Position numbers and translations under genes: made by a program. From contig CP136890.1 in assembly GCA_034359265.1 (NCBI GenBank), positions 66,217,501-66,281,500 on the forward strand: 64,000 bases of DNA. Direction: 5' to 3'. The stretch is from Canna indica. Lineage: Eukaryota > Streptophyta > Magnoliopsida > Zingiberales > Cannaceae. Under the pieces are notes generated by a model. The model worked only from the letters and a program-made list of their open reading frames with translations, had not been told where the DNA came from and did not search any database. Below are positions 23,461 through 35,806 of the stretch, in pieces (the stretch's first letter is position 1; each line of letters opens with the position of its first letter).

Positions 23461-24092
23461 CAAATTCCTAGGGACCTACAAGTCCGCCATACCACCCATA
23501 TGAGCCGAGTCCTGCGACTTCAGAGCACCACAGACCTTGTCATTTGGCTCCATGAACCCCAGTCCAGCAAGTCCGCATTTAAGGTCAGCATCGTCCAACT
23601 TGGAGATGGATGGAGGGGCAACCGTGCGACTGCCCATTGTGGCACCTAGAACATTAGCCAGAGGAGGTGTGGCCAATGAGGAATACATGTGATTTTTCAG
23701 GGCCTTCCGGTGCATTGCACGGGCTAAAGTGTCCACACCCGAAGATCCTCGAAGAAGAAGACGTGGACTATGACGGACCATCGATAATGGGCCATGCAAG
23801 GCATGCAGCTCAGTCGGCTGTGTAATACGGGCCAACGGAGGAGAGTAGATATTTTCGTTTAATTCCTAAAGCCGCACAGTAGACACGGGGGGATCGGAGA
23901 AGCCAACCCGAAATTTGCCCCCCCAAACATCATCGGGAGTGTGGTCGGAAGCAACCAATCGGAGAGTGGAGGGCCCAATACAGGATCCCCCCCACCCAAA
24001 TCGGATTGCCAAACGCTACTAGAATTGTCGTTGTAATCGATGGCTAAGGCCCTGGCTGAACCGTCGATGAAAACTATCACAAACGGCGAGAG
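23461..24092 (-). pseudogene. LINE ORF1 C-terminal part
   Basis: A minus-strand reading runs from about 24080 to 23476 with one stop. It contains GGKFRVGFSDPP, PPLARITQPTELHALHGP and KCGLAGLGFMEPNDKVCG, and ends just before the endonuclease. By position and composition it is the low-complexity C-terminal part of ORF1. The family match is weak; the assignment is by context. Confidence 0.55.
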
Positions 24093-24400
24093 CCATGGTA
24101 AAAGGCCATCATTGATGTGCGCGTCTCAGATAAGTTGTGACGGTCGACCTCTGCTGTCACATGTAATCATCAGCGACAGCTGCGCGCGTTATCGCTGACT
24201 TAAACACGTCAGTGACGAGCCTCGGTGGTTGTCGCTGATTTAAACACATCAGCCACGGCTGTTAGCCATCAGTGATACTATTAGAACCGTGATATTTGGT
24301 GCTGCCCTGGCCATCAACCATTTACGATATGCTTTCAATCACGGCGTAGTGACGGGCAACCATGGGTAAGCCGTGGCTGAAGTTATATTCTGTAACTGAA
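24093..24400. repeat. CACTA 2 subterminal repeat region
   Basis: Repeated short motifs in both directions: ATCAGCGACAG, TCGCTGACTTAAACACGTCA, GTCGCTGATTTAAACACATC, CAGCCACGGCTG, GCCGTGGCTGA. In En/Spm elements such arrays bind the TNPA-type protein. Confidence 0.65.
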
Positions 24401-24729
24401 AAAAATTAAAATTTTGAAAATTCCTGTATATACAATGATATCATCAATCACATATTACAACTATACATTTTCAATCACAGATTACAACCACAAAACCTCA
24501 TACACATATATTTTCAACCAACCATACAAGTTTTACTTAAATATCATCAATCTAAGCCTTAAAGCGGAGGCAAACAAGTATCAAAATATCACATATATAC
24601 TATTATAAGTATATAAACAACTATAAGCCTCAAACCAGAGGCAAACAAGTATCAAAATATGAAATGTAAAGTATAAACGTCTATCAAGTATCCAAGCCTC
24701 AAACAGAGGCTAACAAGTAACAAAATATA
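24401..24729. other. CACTA 2 3'-side AT-rich sequence
   Basis: AT-rich. The phrase AAGCCTYAAAnyrGAGGCwAACAAGTAwCAAAATA appears in three variant copies (about 24554, 24627 and 24696), a short irregular tandem repeat. No coding sequence; probably the 3' UTR of the TNPA-like gene. Confidence 0.4.
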
Positions 24730-24804
24730 ATCAAAATACAATAAACCAAAATCTCACGGCTGCGGTGGAGGCGGTGGAGTCGACAGCGATTGGGTTGGGA
24801 GCGT

Positions 24805-27486
24805 TGTCACGCCCCAACTCAGGGTCATGTGACCGGCCAGGGTATATGTGCCTATACCCCGCAGCCTGAACCATGCACATACCAACTCATAACAATAAAT
24901 CATAGCGGAAAGAATGTAAATAGTTTTATTATTGAAAATGAAAACCAAAACAGATTTCATAAGAAGTAAGTTTAGCAAAAATAGAAAAGTGCGGAAATAA
25001 TAAATCAAAGTCCAATAGACCACTAATAAATGAATTCCGAAATAAATGACATAAACGTCCCCAATGGACTACAACTCCAAAATGCCAAATCACAGTGTAT
25101 GACAAACTACTACAGACTCGACTACGACCCCTAACTAGGACTGCTATGAGATCAATGTAGCTCGTTCGCTCTCCAGCCGCGCCAAGTGCTCCAACCTACC
25201 TCACCAGTCAAGCTTTGCAAAATAAAAACAACGATAACAGGTGAGTTCAAAAGAACTCAGTGAGCGGTTCTACCGACCCCCACGCGAAACCAACACAGAA
25301 TAAATAGAATAAAAGCAAACACCTGACTCAAGAAGGAAAGGTCACAAGAGAGTGACTAGCTAACGGGCCATCTGGCCACCACATGCCCGAAGGCATCCAA
25401 CACCTCATCAGTGAAGACAATAGGCCTAAGCCTACCATGCCCTAAGGCAATAAAACATACTAGGATAATCAGGATTGGCCCATCCGAACTTATCCTAATA
25501 TAAGGAAACTCGGGAGCAATCGGGATTCGCCCGTCCGAACTTGCTCCATGAGACGCGAAGGAACAATCAAGATTCGCCCATCCGAACTTGCTCCTTTAAG
25601 ATATCGCAGGGATAATCGAGATTTGCCCATCTGATCTTACCCCTTTAAGATATCACAGGAATAACCGGAATTTGCCCGTCCGAACTTATTCCTTAAAAGC
25701 ACATCGGGAATAATCGGGATTTGCCCGTCCGAATTTATTCCACGAGGCCATATCGGAACAATCGGAATTTGCCTATCCGAACTTGTTCCTTTAACACAGG
25801 TTGGGAATTAGCCATCCAACCTTTCAGGCCTAGCCCGCAATTCGGCTCCTCAACGAGCCTCTCTACCATTCATAAAGATATGACACAACATGACCTAAGT
25901 CAAGTCTCTCCTACGGTGTCTTAGGGGTGTCCTTATTGGGAAGCGTCTCAACACTCCAATACCCGACCCCAACTCCTAGACCCGCAATATCATAAACTAA
26001 TGAGGCTTTATTTCATGCATAACTTTATTTGTTAGTTCATAACAGGTTATGCTGACCCTTTGCTCAATTTTAATTATGCAATTAAAATTTTATTCACCAA
26101 GATTAGGGTTTTATTTTAGCTTACAGTTGTGTCCGAAATTAATATATCTAACCCGAATCTTGTCTCCAGAGTGTGACATATATTTCCAAACTATATTTTT
26201 TGGTCAAAACGATAGGTTACACGACTATATTCAGTAAACAATGCACATCATAAATAAGATTTCAAAATCAGCCCTCATTCATCAACTCAGCATGAAGTTT
26301 TCAGCATAATTGAGTTTCAGCATCATAATAAATTAAATCCGAAAATTTACAGAATATAACTCCCAAAATTACCATCACATCAGATACATAATCATTAAAA
26401 TAAATCTCACAAAACCATATTTATTAAGCAAGAATAATAAACATCACATCCATCCTTAACCAAGAATCAACCTTTATGATCAAGAACTTATATCAAAAAC
26501 CCCCATGCCTCACAGAATTTATATCAAGCATGCATCACCATTATAACATCCAAATTGATGAAAAATCTTGAATCATAGATAGCAAGATAAACTATACCCC
26601 TATCTTAGGCATTACATCGAACACCTTGAGGGCACCTTTGTTTCTCCCTTGGCCGAACACCCCTAGGATCATCCTAGGGCTGCCGAGCCCCATAGGCGAA
26701 GGTTTCGGGTCTCCCCTCGCATGGCAATCACAAAGGAACGGCGAGAATTCGAGAGATCGACGGAAAAATGGTTCACAAGAACCCGAATTCAAGAACAGCT
26801 CAAAGAAATCTCAAACACGTGAAACCACGAAAAGAGAGAGGGTAGATCCACTCACATGAATAGGAAGGATATTTAGAGGAAAAATCTCGATCGATGGCCT
26901 TCGAATCCGACTCCAAAAGATGGCGGCTCGACTCAAGGAAGGGGGAAGAGGGGGCGGCGGCTCCACCTCAAGCCGGCGGCTTGAAGAGAGGGAAAGTGAG
27001 AGAGAGGGGGCGGCTCGGCTCAGGCGGCTCCTCTCTGCTCAGCTTCAAAGGGAAGGGAAAGGGGAAGGAAGGCTCGATGGCTCCAAAGAAGGGAGATGGG
27101 GAGGGTGGCTGCTGCTTGGCTCGGCGGCTGCTCTCCTCTCTCACTTGGCTGGTGCGGCTCCAATAGGGAGCTGCCAGCCCTAGGGGGGATTTTTATAATC
27201 CCCTTCCACTTCCACCTAACCACACCCTAACCTACATTCTTCTCAACCCGGATCCGCAACCCGCTAACCCAAACTAACCCCATGATAAAATACAAGCAAC
27301 AAACACATGCACATCCACATGCAACATAATCAAATCAATTTGCTACATAATTATAAGTCATAATTCAACTCACCCAAGCTCACACCGGACCATGAGTCAA
27401 CTCGGCTCGACCTCGAACTAGCCCGCTAGGCTGTCAAACACAAATAATAAAGTGGAAATAAATAAAAAAATATCTATGATATTACA
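24805..27486 (-). mobile_element. Solo Ty3-gypsy LTR
   Basis: Reads on the minus strand from TGTAATATC (27486) to GGGGCGTGACA (24805), 2682 bp, flanked by AGCGT (24800-24804) and AGCAT (27487-27491). Same family as 48496-51186 (LTR followed by PBS and gag), hence the gypsy assignment. A TATA box (TATAAAAATCC on the minus strand, 27188-27198) gives a likely promoter. Most of the LTR lies downstream of it and would be transcribed as leader. That part contains the hairpin array at 25462-25822. Confidence 0.9.
25462..25822 (-). repeat. Array of eight hairpin units in the gypsy LTR
   Basis: Units start near 25462, 25513, 25560, 25609, 25658, 25707, 25755 and 25797, a ~48-bp period. Each is a 7-bp stem around a ~21-nt loop with an ATTyGCCCryCCGAAC-like core. 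Stem pairs include AGGATAA/TTATCCT, GGAGCAA/TTGCTCC, GGAATAA/TTATTCC, GGAACAA/TTGTTCC and AGGTTGG/CCAACCT. Two of the eight (25560, 25609) have one mispair. The same array is at 50166-50528. Confidence 0.85.
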
Positions 27487-30400
27487 AGCATCGATTGGGT
27501 CGAGGAGGACGAGGAGGACGACATCATCGGTAGAAGGGCCGAGTGAGATACAATCTGAGTGAGGAGGGCCTGCATGTTCTACATCGTCTAACTCAACTTG
27601 TTATTCGTGCGTCTCTGCTCCTCCATCGTATGCCTCTGCTCTCCAACGACTTTCTCTACTCCTCTATCGTCGCTCTCTACTGTGTTAGCCCAAACTCCAA
27701 GGCCGCTATCTAGCTCTGGTCCTGCGTCCGCGATGTCGAGGACCGCTCAGCCGCAACGGGAGGGGTCGGTGCCCCAAGTGGCCCTAACATGGCGCGTACA
27801 TGACCACTGTCTGCAAATTCATAAACATGACCGTGCTCCCAACCACTTGCGGCCTCAACACATGCACCCACGTCAAACTCCTCCGGCGTGCCTCCGTGCT
27901 CGATCACGGTCCTTGTGTACGTATCCTACACGCGTTTATATTTTAAATAATACATATATAAAAACTATAAATAAAAATTGTGTAAATCAAATAGACATAA
28001 ATACTTACCATGATTATCGAGGCCCTGCTATCAACGTAGTCCCCTGCTCCTCCTCGTCGATGGTGAGTGCGCTCAAACACCTGCATCAGCGAGGGGCGTT
28101 GGAGAGTGTCATCCTCCGCAACTCGCGTCTTACACTAGAAAACAAATACATTAGTATCATTATACACAATATATAATATTTTAAATTAAAGTAAGGAAAT
28201 TATACATACCATACGACGCTCATGTACAGCAAAAGACACGGAGCCACTAGTGTGGCACGCCCTCGTGCCGTCCCCCCCAAACATACGATTTCTCGACGCT
28301 GTCTGGGAGACCTCCTGCCATTCTGGCGTGTCCCATCTCTCAACAGGTGGGTCTCGTACAGGTCCAGGAATCCACTCGGGGGCGTGTCCCCAATTCTGCC
28401 CAATCTGTATGGCCCCCAGCTGTCTCATCACTGTCTTACGGGACCGCTGAAGTAGCCCGTTGTAGTGAGCGCGGGCAGTGCGCTCCCATGCACTCTCTAC
28501 AAAAGAAGTCTAGTCCTCCGGCCATGTATAATGAGCCTGCAAAAGAATAAATTTATAATTATCAATAGATATTTAACATTAACATTAATTTAAAATATAC
28601 TTACCGAGAACTCTCACCATAGTAAATCCATATGCTCACGGGGCATGTGAGACCATGTAGGATAAACTTTCGGGTCGTCCCCGCTATCGTGCATGGGACG
28701 TCCTCCTGCTCAAATATGCACCAAATATAATACAATTCTATATTATGATATATTGAATTATAAATCAATTATAAGGAATAATTAATGCATCTACTTACCT
28801 TGTACCACGCACACTAATCGATCTCCGCGACTCTCCCTCGGTTGGCGGAGGGAGAATTCTATTAGGCCCTCGTGGCCTACGTCTCGAAGTTGACGGGCCT
28901 AGATTGGCTGAAGGGATGGTGGCCAGATCAGGTGGGAGAATGGTGGCCGAATCAGGTGGGGGCCGGGGATGGTGGCCGGAGATGGGGGATGGTGGTCGAA
29001 GGAGAAGGGTCGGTGGGGGTGGTAGGTGGTAATCGTCGGGGGGGTAGTCCTACGAGGAATGCCTCATCGGGCACGCACTTCTCGAAACATAGTTGTTAAA
29101 TATCAATATAATTAGTATATATATATTTTCTCCGACTTTAGTCTTAAAGACTACACGCCAATATGCTATATCTTTCTTTTGAGACAGATACTACATATAA
29201 TATACTTGTTTAGCTTGAGATGCCAATATAAATGGCTCATTTGAAGCTAATTTTGATTTGTAATTGATCTCGACAAGTTTATACTTTGGATGAACTCTCA
29301 TGCCCTTATCGCTTGTATCGAACCACTGACATTTAAAAAGGGCAATTGATTTCCATCCGAAAAATTGCAATTCTATGACTTCTTCCAACAGTCCGTAAAA
29401 GTCAACATCACATTCAGCGTACGTTGTCCCTTTGACGCAGACACCGACATTCATAGTCTTCTTTGTAGATGAATATTCAAGTGTGTGAAATTTATATGCA
29501 TTAACAAAATAACCATTATAACACTATACAAGTCGTGTCGGTCTGCTAGCAAACTCAAAGATTTGATTATCTATTTTGCCTTTGTGTTACATATAGTAAG
29601 CTCGAAACCAATTAGGGAACTCACGATTGCGTAATCTCTCTAATTTCTCATCGATGTAAATTGAGTATTTTGTCACCATCTCAACGTCAAATATTTCATT
29701 GAACTTTTCAATCTCTGGACAATTTAGTAAAATATACAAGTAGGTCAAATGATACTCTTCGTCGTTTAAGGATCGAGATGAACGAGAACCCAAAGCACGA
29801 TCAGGGTAACAAAATATATTTAAACAACCATCTGATGATCGAGATCCCCCGTTTGATGTTCGAGCTCCCCCGTCGTCATTCCATGGAAGACGATTAAGTC
29901 TTGTCTTGATGGTTGATTCAAAATAGAATGAGCAGAATGTTGAAATTTTTTGAATTATATATGCTTATGATATGGAACCTTCAACTACTCCAGCTGTGTT
30001 CTTTACTTTTTTCTTCAGATGATTCATGTATCTTTCAAATAAATATATAGGCCGGGAAATCATGGATTGTCCACAATATAGCAGCTCGTAAAGTGAAGTT
30101 TTGCTTTCGGTGACAATCATAATTGACAGCTCCCTCAGCTCACAATATTTTCAGTTTATCAATTAAGGGTCAGAGAAACACGTCAATTTCATTCCTAGGA
30201 CCCCTTGGACTCGGAATAATCATAGAAAGATAAATAAATTCATCTTTCATACACATTGATGGCGACAAATTATAAACTATTAGCAGCACTGATCATACTA
30301 AATACGAAGTTGCTGAATTACCAAACAGATTAAAACCATCCATGCACAATCCCAATCTAATAGTTTTAGTATCCATAGCAAATGAAGGATAGCATCTATC

Positions 30401-30829
30401 CAAATATTTCCATGCTTCACTGTCGGATGGATGAGTCATTACTGTATTATCACGACTTCTTGCATGCCAACTCATATAGGGGGCAATCTTTTTCGATATG
30501 AATAACTTTTGAAACATCGGTGTTAGTGGAAAATACCGAAGCACCTTAAAGGGGATATTTTTTCTGTCGGACTGATTTCTTCTCCTTGTAACGAGGATGT
30601 TCACATATCGGGCATTGCTCAAACTATGCATTATCTTCTAATATAAAATACAGTTATTTGGGCACGTTTGTATATTTTCGTACCCAAGCCCTAATTTTCT
30701 CATCAACTTTTTTGTCTTATAAAATATTGGCTCAAACTTGTTTTCTTCGTTGGCAGAAAAGAGAGATTGAGTCCGAGGGAGAGGGGGGTTTTCTTCGGGG
30801 CTTGAGAGATTGAATAGATAGGGCCCCAC

Positions 30830-33290
30830 AAGTTGTTAATTCGCTGCTGGGGAATTCACACAAAAGGGAATGAGGAATTCTCAACGAAAAAAGTGCTCTC
30901 TGAACCGAACGTGAAAGTTGTTTTCCATCAGACGACTCTCGACGTTCACGTAACTCCACTTTGGACTATATATCCAAAAGGGTCCGCTCTCGGCCATTCC
31001 ACACGCTGCCTAGCACAGAAGTGGTTATCTGAAGTGGATTCTCTCTTTTGTAGTAGATGTCGAACCTGCTGCTCAGTGAGCGAGCGCAGCAGCTACATGG
31101 ACCCCTTCCTTTATGTTGTTGCTAGCGCTTTCCCGGACCGAGACGGAATTCTTTATTAGAAAAGGGCAGGCAACGCTCGAAGGAAGGTAGCTATCCCCTT
31201 GGCCTTTTTCATTTTTGATGAAAAACAAATCGACGTCTCGATCTCCGAAAGTGTTTTCCTTACCCTGCCGCATCTCCCTCCCTTCGTCAAGCCTTTCCTT
31301 TAGTGGTTTGGGAAGCATTCCCTTATCTGCACGTCGGCAAGCATTCTTTCATTCCCCCTTTAGGGTCTCGGGGGTGTTTTGGTTTGAACATAGGCTCAAT
31401 CATGATTGGAGGGGTCCTAGCTACACCGTGCGTTCAATACAAAAAAGCCTCCGGGAAGTTGTAGGGATAATAAAAAGAGGGTGCTTTCCTGTGTTGCACT
31501 GAAAAAAGGACCTAAGAGAAGAGCCTCTTCTCTTACGTTTCTTCCACCCGCGCCCCCCGCTGCCCGGCCCGCGTTAGAGGAGAAGATTAGCAAAGCAGAA
31601 AAAGACAAAGGGAGGGGGAGCAACATCTTATTCTCTTCGCAAAAACTTTAGGATCAGAGAAGCATTCGGAATGGGCGACGCCTTCATTTCGTTGGCAGAA
31701 GCAGAAACGATCCAATCCATTCGGGGCTTCGAGGGACCCAAAAATGAACTCTTTTGACTTTATTCATAGGTAGATAGACAAGAGATAGAAGATAAATAAA
31801 TATAAATATTGTTATTTATTAGAGGAATATACATCCCTTTAGATGTCTATGTATCTTTTTGCATCTCCCGATTTTCTTTTATAGTTTGTATTGCTCTTTC
31901 TCTCTAAATTGAAGCAAAAAAAATGGAGAGAGAGAGAGCAGATAGATCCTATCCCCTCTATCGAACAACTATTCCTATCTATTGATAGAAATATCTTCGT
32001 CAAATACCGGACTTTGCCTTTGTTCTATTTTTCTATTATAGGAATTCCTCATATCCAAGGCAGCTTCCCACAAAGACCCCACCCATACGACTATGGGGGG
32101 ATGTTCGCCTTTTGAATCGACAGTAGTGACGAAAGGCTACTTCAGTGATGAAAACATCATAGGGTCGCAAGTGGAAGCTAAAGCGAAAGTAGTTGAAAGC
32201 TGGGAGAAAAAGCGAAAGCTTGCTCGAAAGGTGCTTTTGAACCCTTGACCCTCAAGAAGCGAAGACACAAAGCATCACTTTTCAAAAGGAATGACAACTC
32301 GAAAACGAAACGAAGCGTCTCGTTCCCTTTCGTCAAGTGAGTAAGGTGGCGAACCACTAAGCTTTGCCTTAGACTGACAGAACAAAGCTAAGTAGGCTGA
32401 ATGGAAAAAGGAAAGGGACAAGGACGGTCGTCGCTTGGCGCGAAGGCTGCTGGTTCACAAGCAGCCGAGCAGCCATCTCTTTCAACAAAAGAATTCCAAC
32501 AGCCGCCTACTACCAGCAGCAGGAACACAAGCAGCCAACTTCTTTCTTACAATAGGAATCCCCAAGTACAACTCCCACTATCCGGACCAAGTGTGCGCTC
32601 ATATCGAGGAACCGCCCACTTGTTCCTCCCGACAGGCAGCTTAGCAACAGCAAGTATTTTAATCACTAGAAGAAGAATCCCAACTACCAACCAGTAGCCG
32701 AGCAACAACTTCTCTATCACTAGAACTCATCTCCAGCTACAGCTGCTAACGATTACGTTCCATCCCTTACCTAACCCCAAAGAACTAACTAGTTAAGCGG
32801 GCAATTTCCTATTAAGGGGAAACCGCCCTTACCGGAGCTAACACAAGCAACAATTTCTTTATCCAAGAACTCATCCCCCAACTACAGCTTCTACTTACAA
32901 CTGACATCTAACAACAAGAAAAAAACAAAAGCAAAAAACAAATGACGTATAATGATTGCTGAAAAGGCGTAAGCAGTCCTAAGGGCAGCAATTGCTAGAC
33001 TGAAAGTTCAGATCATTGTCAACCTTCGGATCGTGGTGACAGACCTATACGTTGGCTCCATACCTCAAGATAAGAGGAGGAACGGTACCGTAAAGAAAAG
33101 GGGATAAGTGTTTAACTTAGCACACCTCTTTTCGAGCAGCTGACATGCAATAAAAAAAGTTACTATTAAGCGGACCCAAGTAGGTACTTCTTGCAAGGAA
33201 GTACCTACTTGTTTCCTTGCCCTAATCGGGCCAGGTGGCTCAGTCCCCTGTCGTTCCTCCTCCTTGAGGGAGGAGAAACGGCAAGTGCCC
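30830..33290. other. Probable mitochondrial DNA insertion (NUMT-like) within the transposase gene
   Basis: About 2.4 kb with a character unlike its surroundings: even base composition, long stretches free of the local AT bias, and wording typical of plant mitochondrial intergenic DNA (GCGAAAGCTTGCTCGAAAGG, GGTGGCGAACCACTAAGC). No mitochondrial gene can be named from it. The left edge lies between 30740 and 30830, the right between 33290 and 33640. It replaces nothing visible in the transposase; the protein resumes on the other side. Plastid or unknown low-copy origin is possible. Confidence 0.45.
33178..33210. repeat. Perfect 13-bp inverted repeat with 7-nt loop
   Basis: AAGTAGGTACTTC, loop TTGCAAG, GAAGTACCTACTT. 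No mismatch. It lies near the right end of the organelle-like block and may be an organellar transcript-end hairpin. Confidence 0.85.
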
Positions 33291-33641
33291 GATCCCCCTG
33301 TCCCTCTCTCGCGTATGTGCATATACGGGCGCCCGCTACACGCGTGCAGTTATAGTACACATGCGTGTAGTAGTACATGCGCACGCGTACGCGGTTAAAG
33401 TACATGCGCGCCTACCTAGGCGCACGCTACCTGTGCACGTGCGGAATAAAAATAGGTGTGCGCCTATAATAAGAACATGCGCCTGCCTGAAATAAGAACG
33501 CACACTCGCATGTGCGTTTATAAGACCACCTACCTGTACAGGCGTGTTTATAAGACCACGCCCGTACACCCCTATATGCCTATCAAAAAAGGGTACCAAT
33601 CCCCAACTCAAATCCTCAAAAATCACTAATCAAAATCGAGC
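33291..33641. repeat. TGCGCAC/TACACG-rich alternating tract
   Basis: Dense in alternating purine-pyrimidine words (ACGCGTGC, CATGCGCACGCGTACGCG, CATGCGCGCC) and in short palindromes, with GTTTATAAGACCAC repeated at about 33509 and 33549. It ends at a run of C at 33650. No coding sense. Origin unclear; it separates the organelle-like block from the transposase N terminus. Confidence 0.5.
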
Positions 33642-34205
33642 TTAAAGATCGATGACCCCCCCCCCTCGTCGATAGATTATACCATTGATAAAGCCCGCAA
33701 TATGATCAAATGCAACCCCGCTGATATTACAATCAGACTTGATGTTCAAGAATTGCGTCATTGCCGAAAATCTTGTATATTTAGAATAATTCTCATACAA
33801 AGGTTCATCAACAACTTTCAACATCTCGTAAAATTTTGCAACATCCCTATTCGGCAATTTAATATGTATTGCAGGTTGCTCTTTAGTGACTTCAACTGTC
33901 GTAGTATCTGGTGGCACTGCGGTCTAAGTACCTAACTCAACTTTATCATTTAAATAGAATTGTCTACCAAGACTATCCAAAATCATTGTTCTATATGGAT
34001 TAGGTGGATTGGAAAAAGAAACAACGACACTAGCTAGAAGATTCACCATGAGTTTGGACAACAGGATTGCTCGACGTCCCGACTTGACATGACTCCTCTT
34101 GATAATTCCATACAAAATATCTTGGTGTGAATCCTTGTATACAGATGCATTGTGATAGTTTTCCAATCCAAAAATCTTAAGTTCGAACATTTTTAGCACG
34201 GACAT

Positions 34206-35095
34206 CAGATTTTATTACCACTAATGAATTTTTGATTTGAGTAGGCGAAATTTAAGAAGTAAGTTACGCCTACACGAAATTCGTCTGTTATAGCTCCACG
34301 ATGAATTCGTTAGTACATCCAACATCGATCGCTCGACATGTTCTATAGGTAATGTCTTTAGGTGGGATTGTCTTATTCCATTCAGAATTCATGTTATTTA
34401 TATTACACTTATTATTTCTTTGTTATTAACTTCATTCTAAATTTCGGTAGCATCTCCATATAGTTCACCGAATACGCATATCATCTGGGCGCGTAATGGA
34501 GAACAAGGGAGATACAAGCCAAAATTTAAAAATGAATAATGACTAAAAGAAATAAACTAAGTGCAATATAAATAACTATGTTCACAAATTGTCTAATTAT
34601 GGACAATTCAAGGGTTGTACGTCGTGTAAAAGATCATCTACTTCGTTTATATGAACATACAACCCCCGAACGGATCTAAGGTTTTGCAAAATTAAAAGTT
34701 GACTCGTCAATGCGTACGTGGAACGTATCAACTCGTCACGATTATTTTCTAAATTTGTGGATGTCGGTGCGAGTCCACAATGGACGATTCTGGTGCGAGT
34801 CCAAAGTGGACGATTCCGACACGAGTCCAAAGTGGACGATTCTAGCGCAAGTCCACCGTGGACGATTTGGCTACTAGTCCACAGTGGACGATTTTGTACT
34901 AACTAACCTTTTAACTAATTATTCTAAATTTATCTACAAATTTATCTAAATTAATCTAACATTAATATATCTAACAATTAATCTACAAAATTAATCAACA
35001 TTAATAATCAAAATTAACACTAATATAACAATTAACCTAACAATCCACAACAATTAATCAACACTAATCTAACTTAACAAATTAAAAAAAAACTA
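34206..35095. other. CACTA 2 5' region
   Basis: No gene. It contains the 26-bp minisatellite (34767-34895). Beyond it is AT-rich ATTAATCTAACA-like sequence resembling the complement of 59430-59590 in CACTA element 1, which supports its place as the CACTA 5' non-coding region. Confidence 0.5.
34767..34895. repeat. 26-bp minisatellite with GTCCACnnTGGAC dyads
   Basis: Five units of about 26 bp, each with a dyad such as GTCCACAATGGAC, GTCCAAAGTGGAC, GTCCACCGTGGAC or GTCCACAGTGGAC followed by GATT. The complement matches the four-unit array at 59598-59700 in CACTA element 1. Confidence 0.85.
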
Positions 35096-35806
35096 AACTA
35101 CAATCGACCGACAATAACATAAAAAATATTAATAGAGACATCTATATTTGTCTTTAATAAAAATAAATTTTATTATCTCTAAATTATAAATTGCGCTAAA
35201 TATTTTCACATAATATTTAATTAATAAATAATTTAATTTCCTATAAAAATTAAGTAGAGGCAATGAATTTATCTAAAAATTATATTATATTATATTTGTA
35301 TTTTTTCCAATCAGCCAAGTAATCATCAATACAATAAGATCAAGAGTCTTGTATTTATATTTGTAATGCATTTCATACAACTTAAAATAAGAATTGTTCA
35401 CGTACAAAAATTAAAAAGACAAAAAAATCTAAGCTCTTATCCAATCCCTCACATTCGTCAATAAGCTGTGCATAAAGATTCACCTCACATTCACCAAAAT
35501 CCTTCCAAGTCTCACTAGCCTTTATTATGTTCTCAAGTGCTTCAAGATATAGTCACGATTTTGGGGGTCTAAGTAGACGATAAGATGACATAGAGGCGCA
35601 CCATGAGCAGCTGAGCAACCTGAGAAACTCAATGAGCTATTCAAATACTTAAAATTTTCGTATAGGTGAAACCAAAAAGAAATATTATAACAAATCAATG
35701 AAAAAAATCTAGCTATTTTTAGTAAATAATGTGAAATCATAAAGCGATGATAGACTAAACTTACCCTACTTCCTCTTTCAAGAGACTCATCCATTGCTGA
35801 TTCATT

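Larger units (their letters stand above)
24730..29062 (-). pseudogene. CACTA 2 TNPA-like gene, last exon split by a solo gypsy LTR
   Basis: Five exon-like blocks match the gene at 60262-61798. Block 1 is near 29062-28797 (STSRRRPRGPNRILPPPTE, then a GTAAGT donor). Block 2 is near 28700-28612 (YPTWSHMPREHMDLLW). Block 3 is 28535-28213 (SQTASRNRMFGGDGTRA, GSVSFAVHERRM). Block 4 is near 28143-28013 (VFERTHHRR, ending at GTAAGT). Block 5 starts near 27910 (GGTPEEFDVGACVEAASGWE). It is a plant Ptta/En/Spm-type transposase-associated protein, expected to bind subterminal motifs. The last exon is broken by the LTR at 24805-27486, and stops are present after about 27710. Confidence 0.75.
29160..34205 (-). 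pseudogene. CACTA 2 TNP2-type transposase, split by organelle-like DNA
   Basis: The N-terminal part at 33917-33642 has KFYEMLKVVDEPLYENYSKY and FLNIKSDCNISGVAFDHIAG. 30800-30638 has KTKKLMRKLGLGYENIQTCP. 30631-30293 has KVLRYFPLTPMFQKLF, HPSDSEAWKYLD and RLGLCMDGFNLFGNSATSY. 29793-29191 ends with the DUF4216-type region HPKYKLVEINYKSKLASNEP. This is the standard domain order of plant CACTA TNP2 proteins, which cut at the CACTA termini. Between about 30830 and 33640 foreign sequence interrupts the gene. There are also many frameshifts. 34205-33924 is an upstream open frame I cannot place. Confidence 0.85.

Noticed and set aside
26592..27223. Overlapping open frames of 60-90 residues on both strands
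   Set aside because: They lie in the GC-rich promoter/leader part of the gypsy solo LTR and are not conserved with the 48496 copy.
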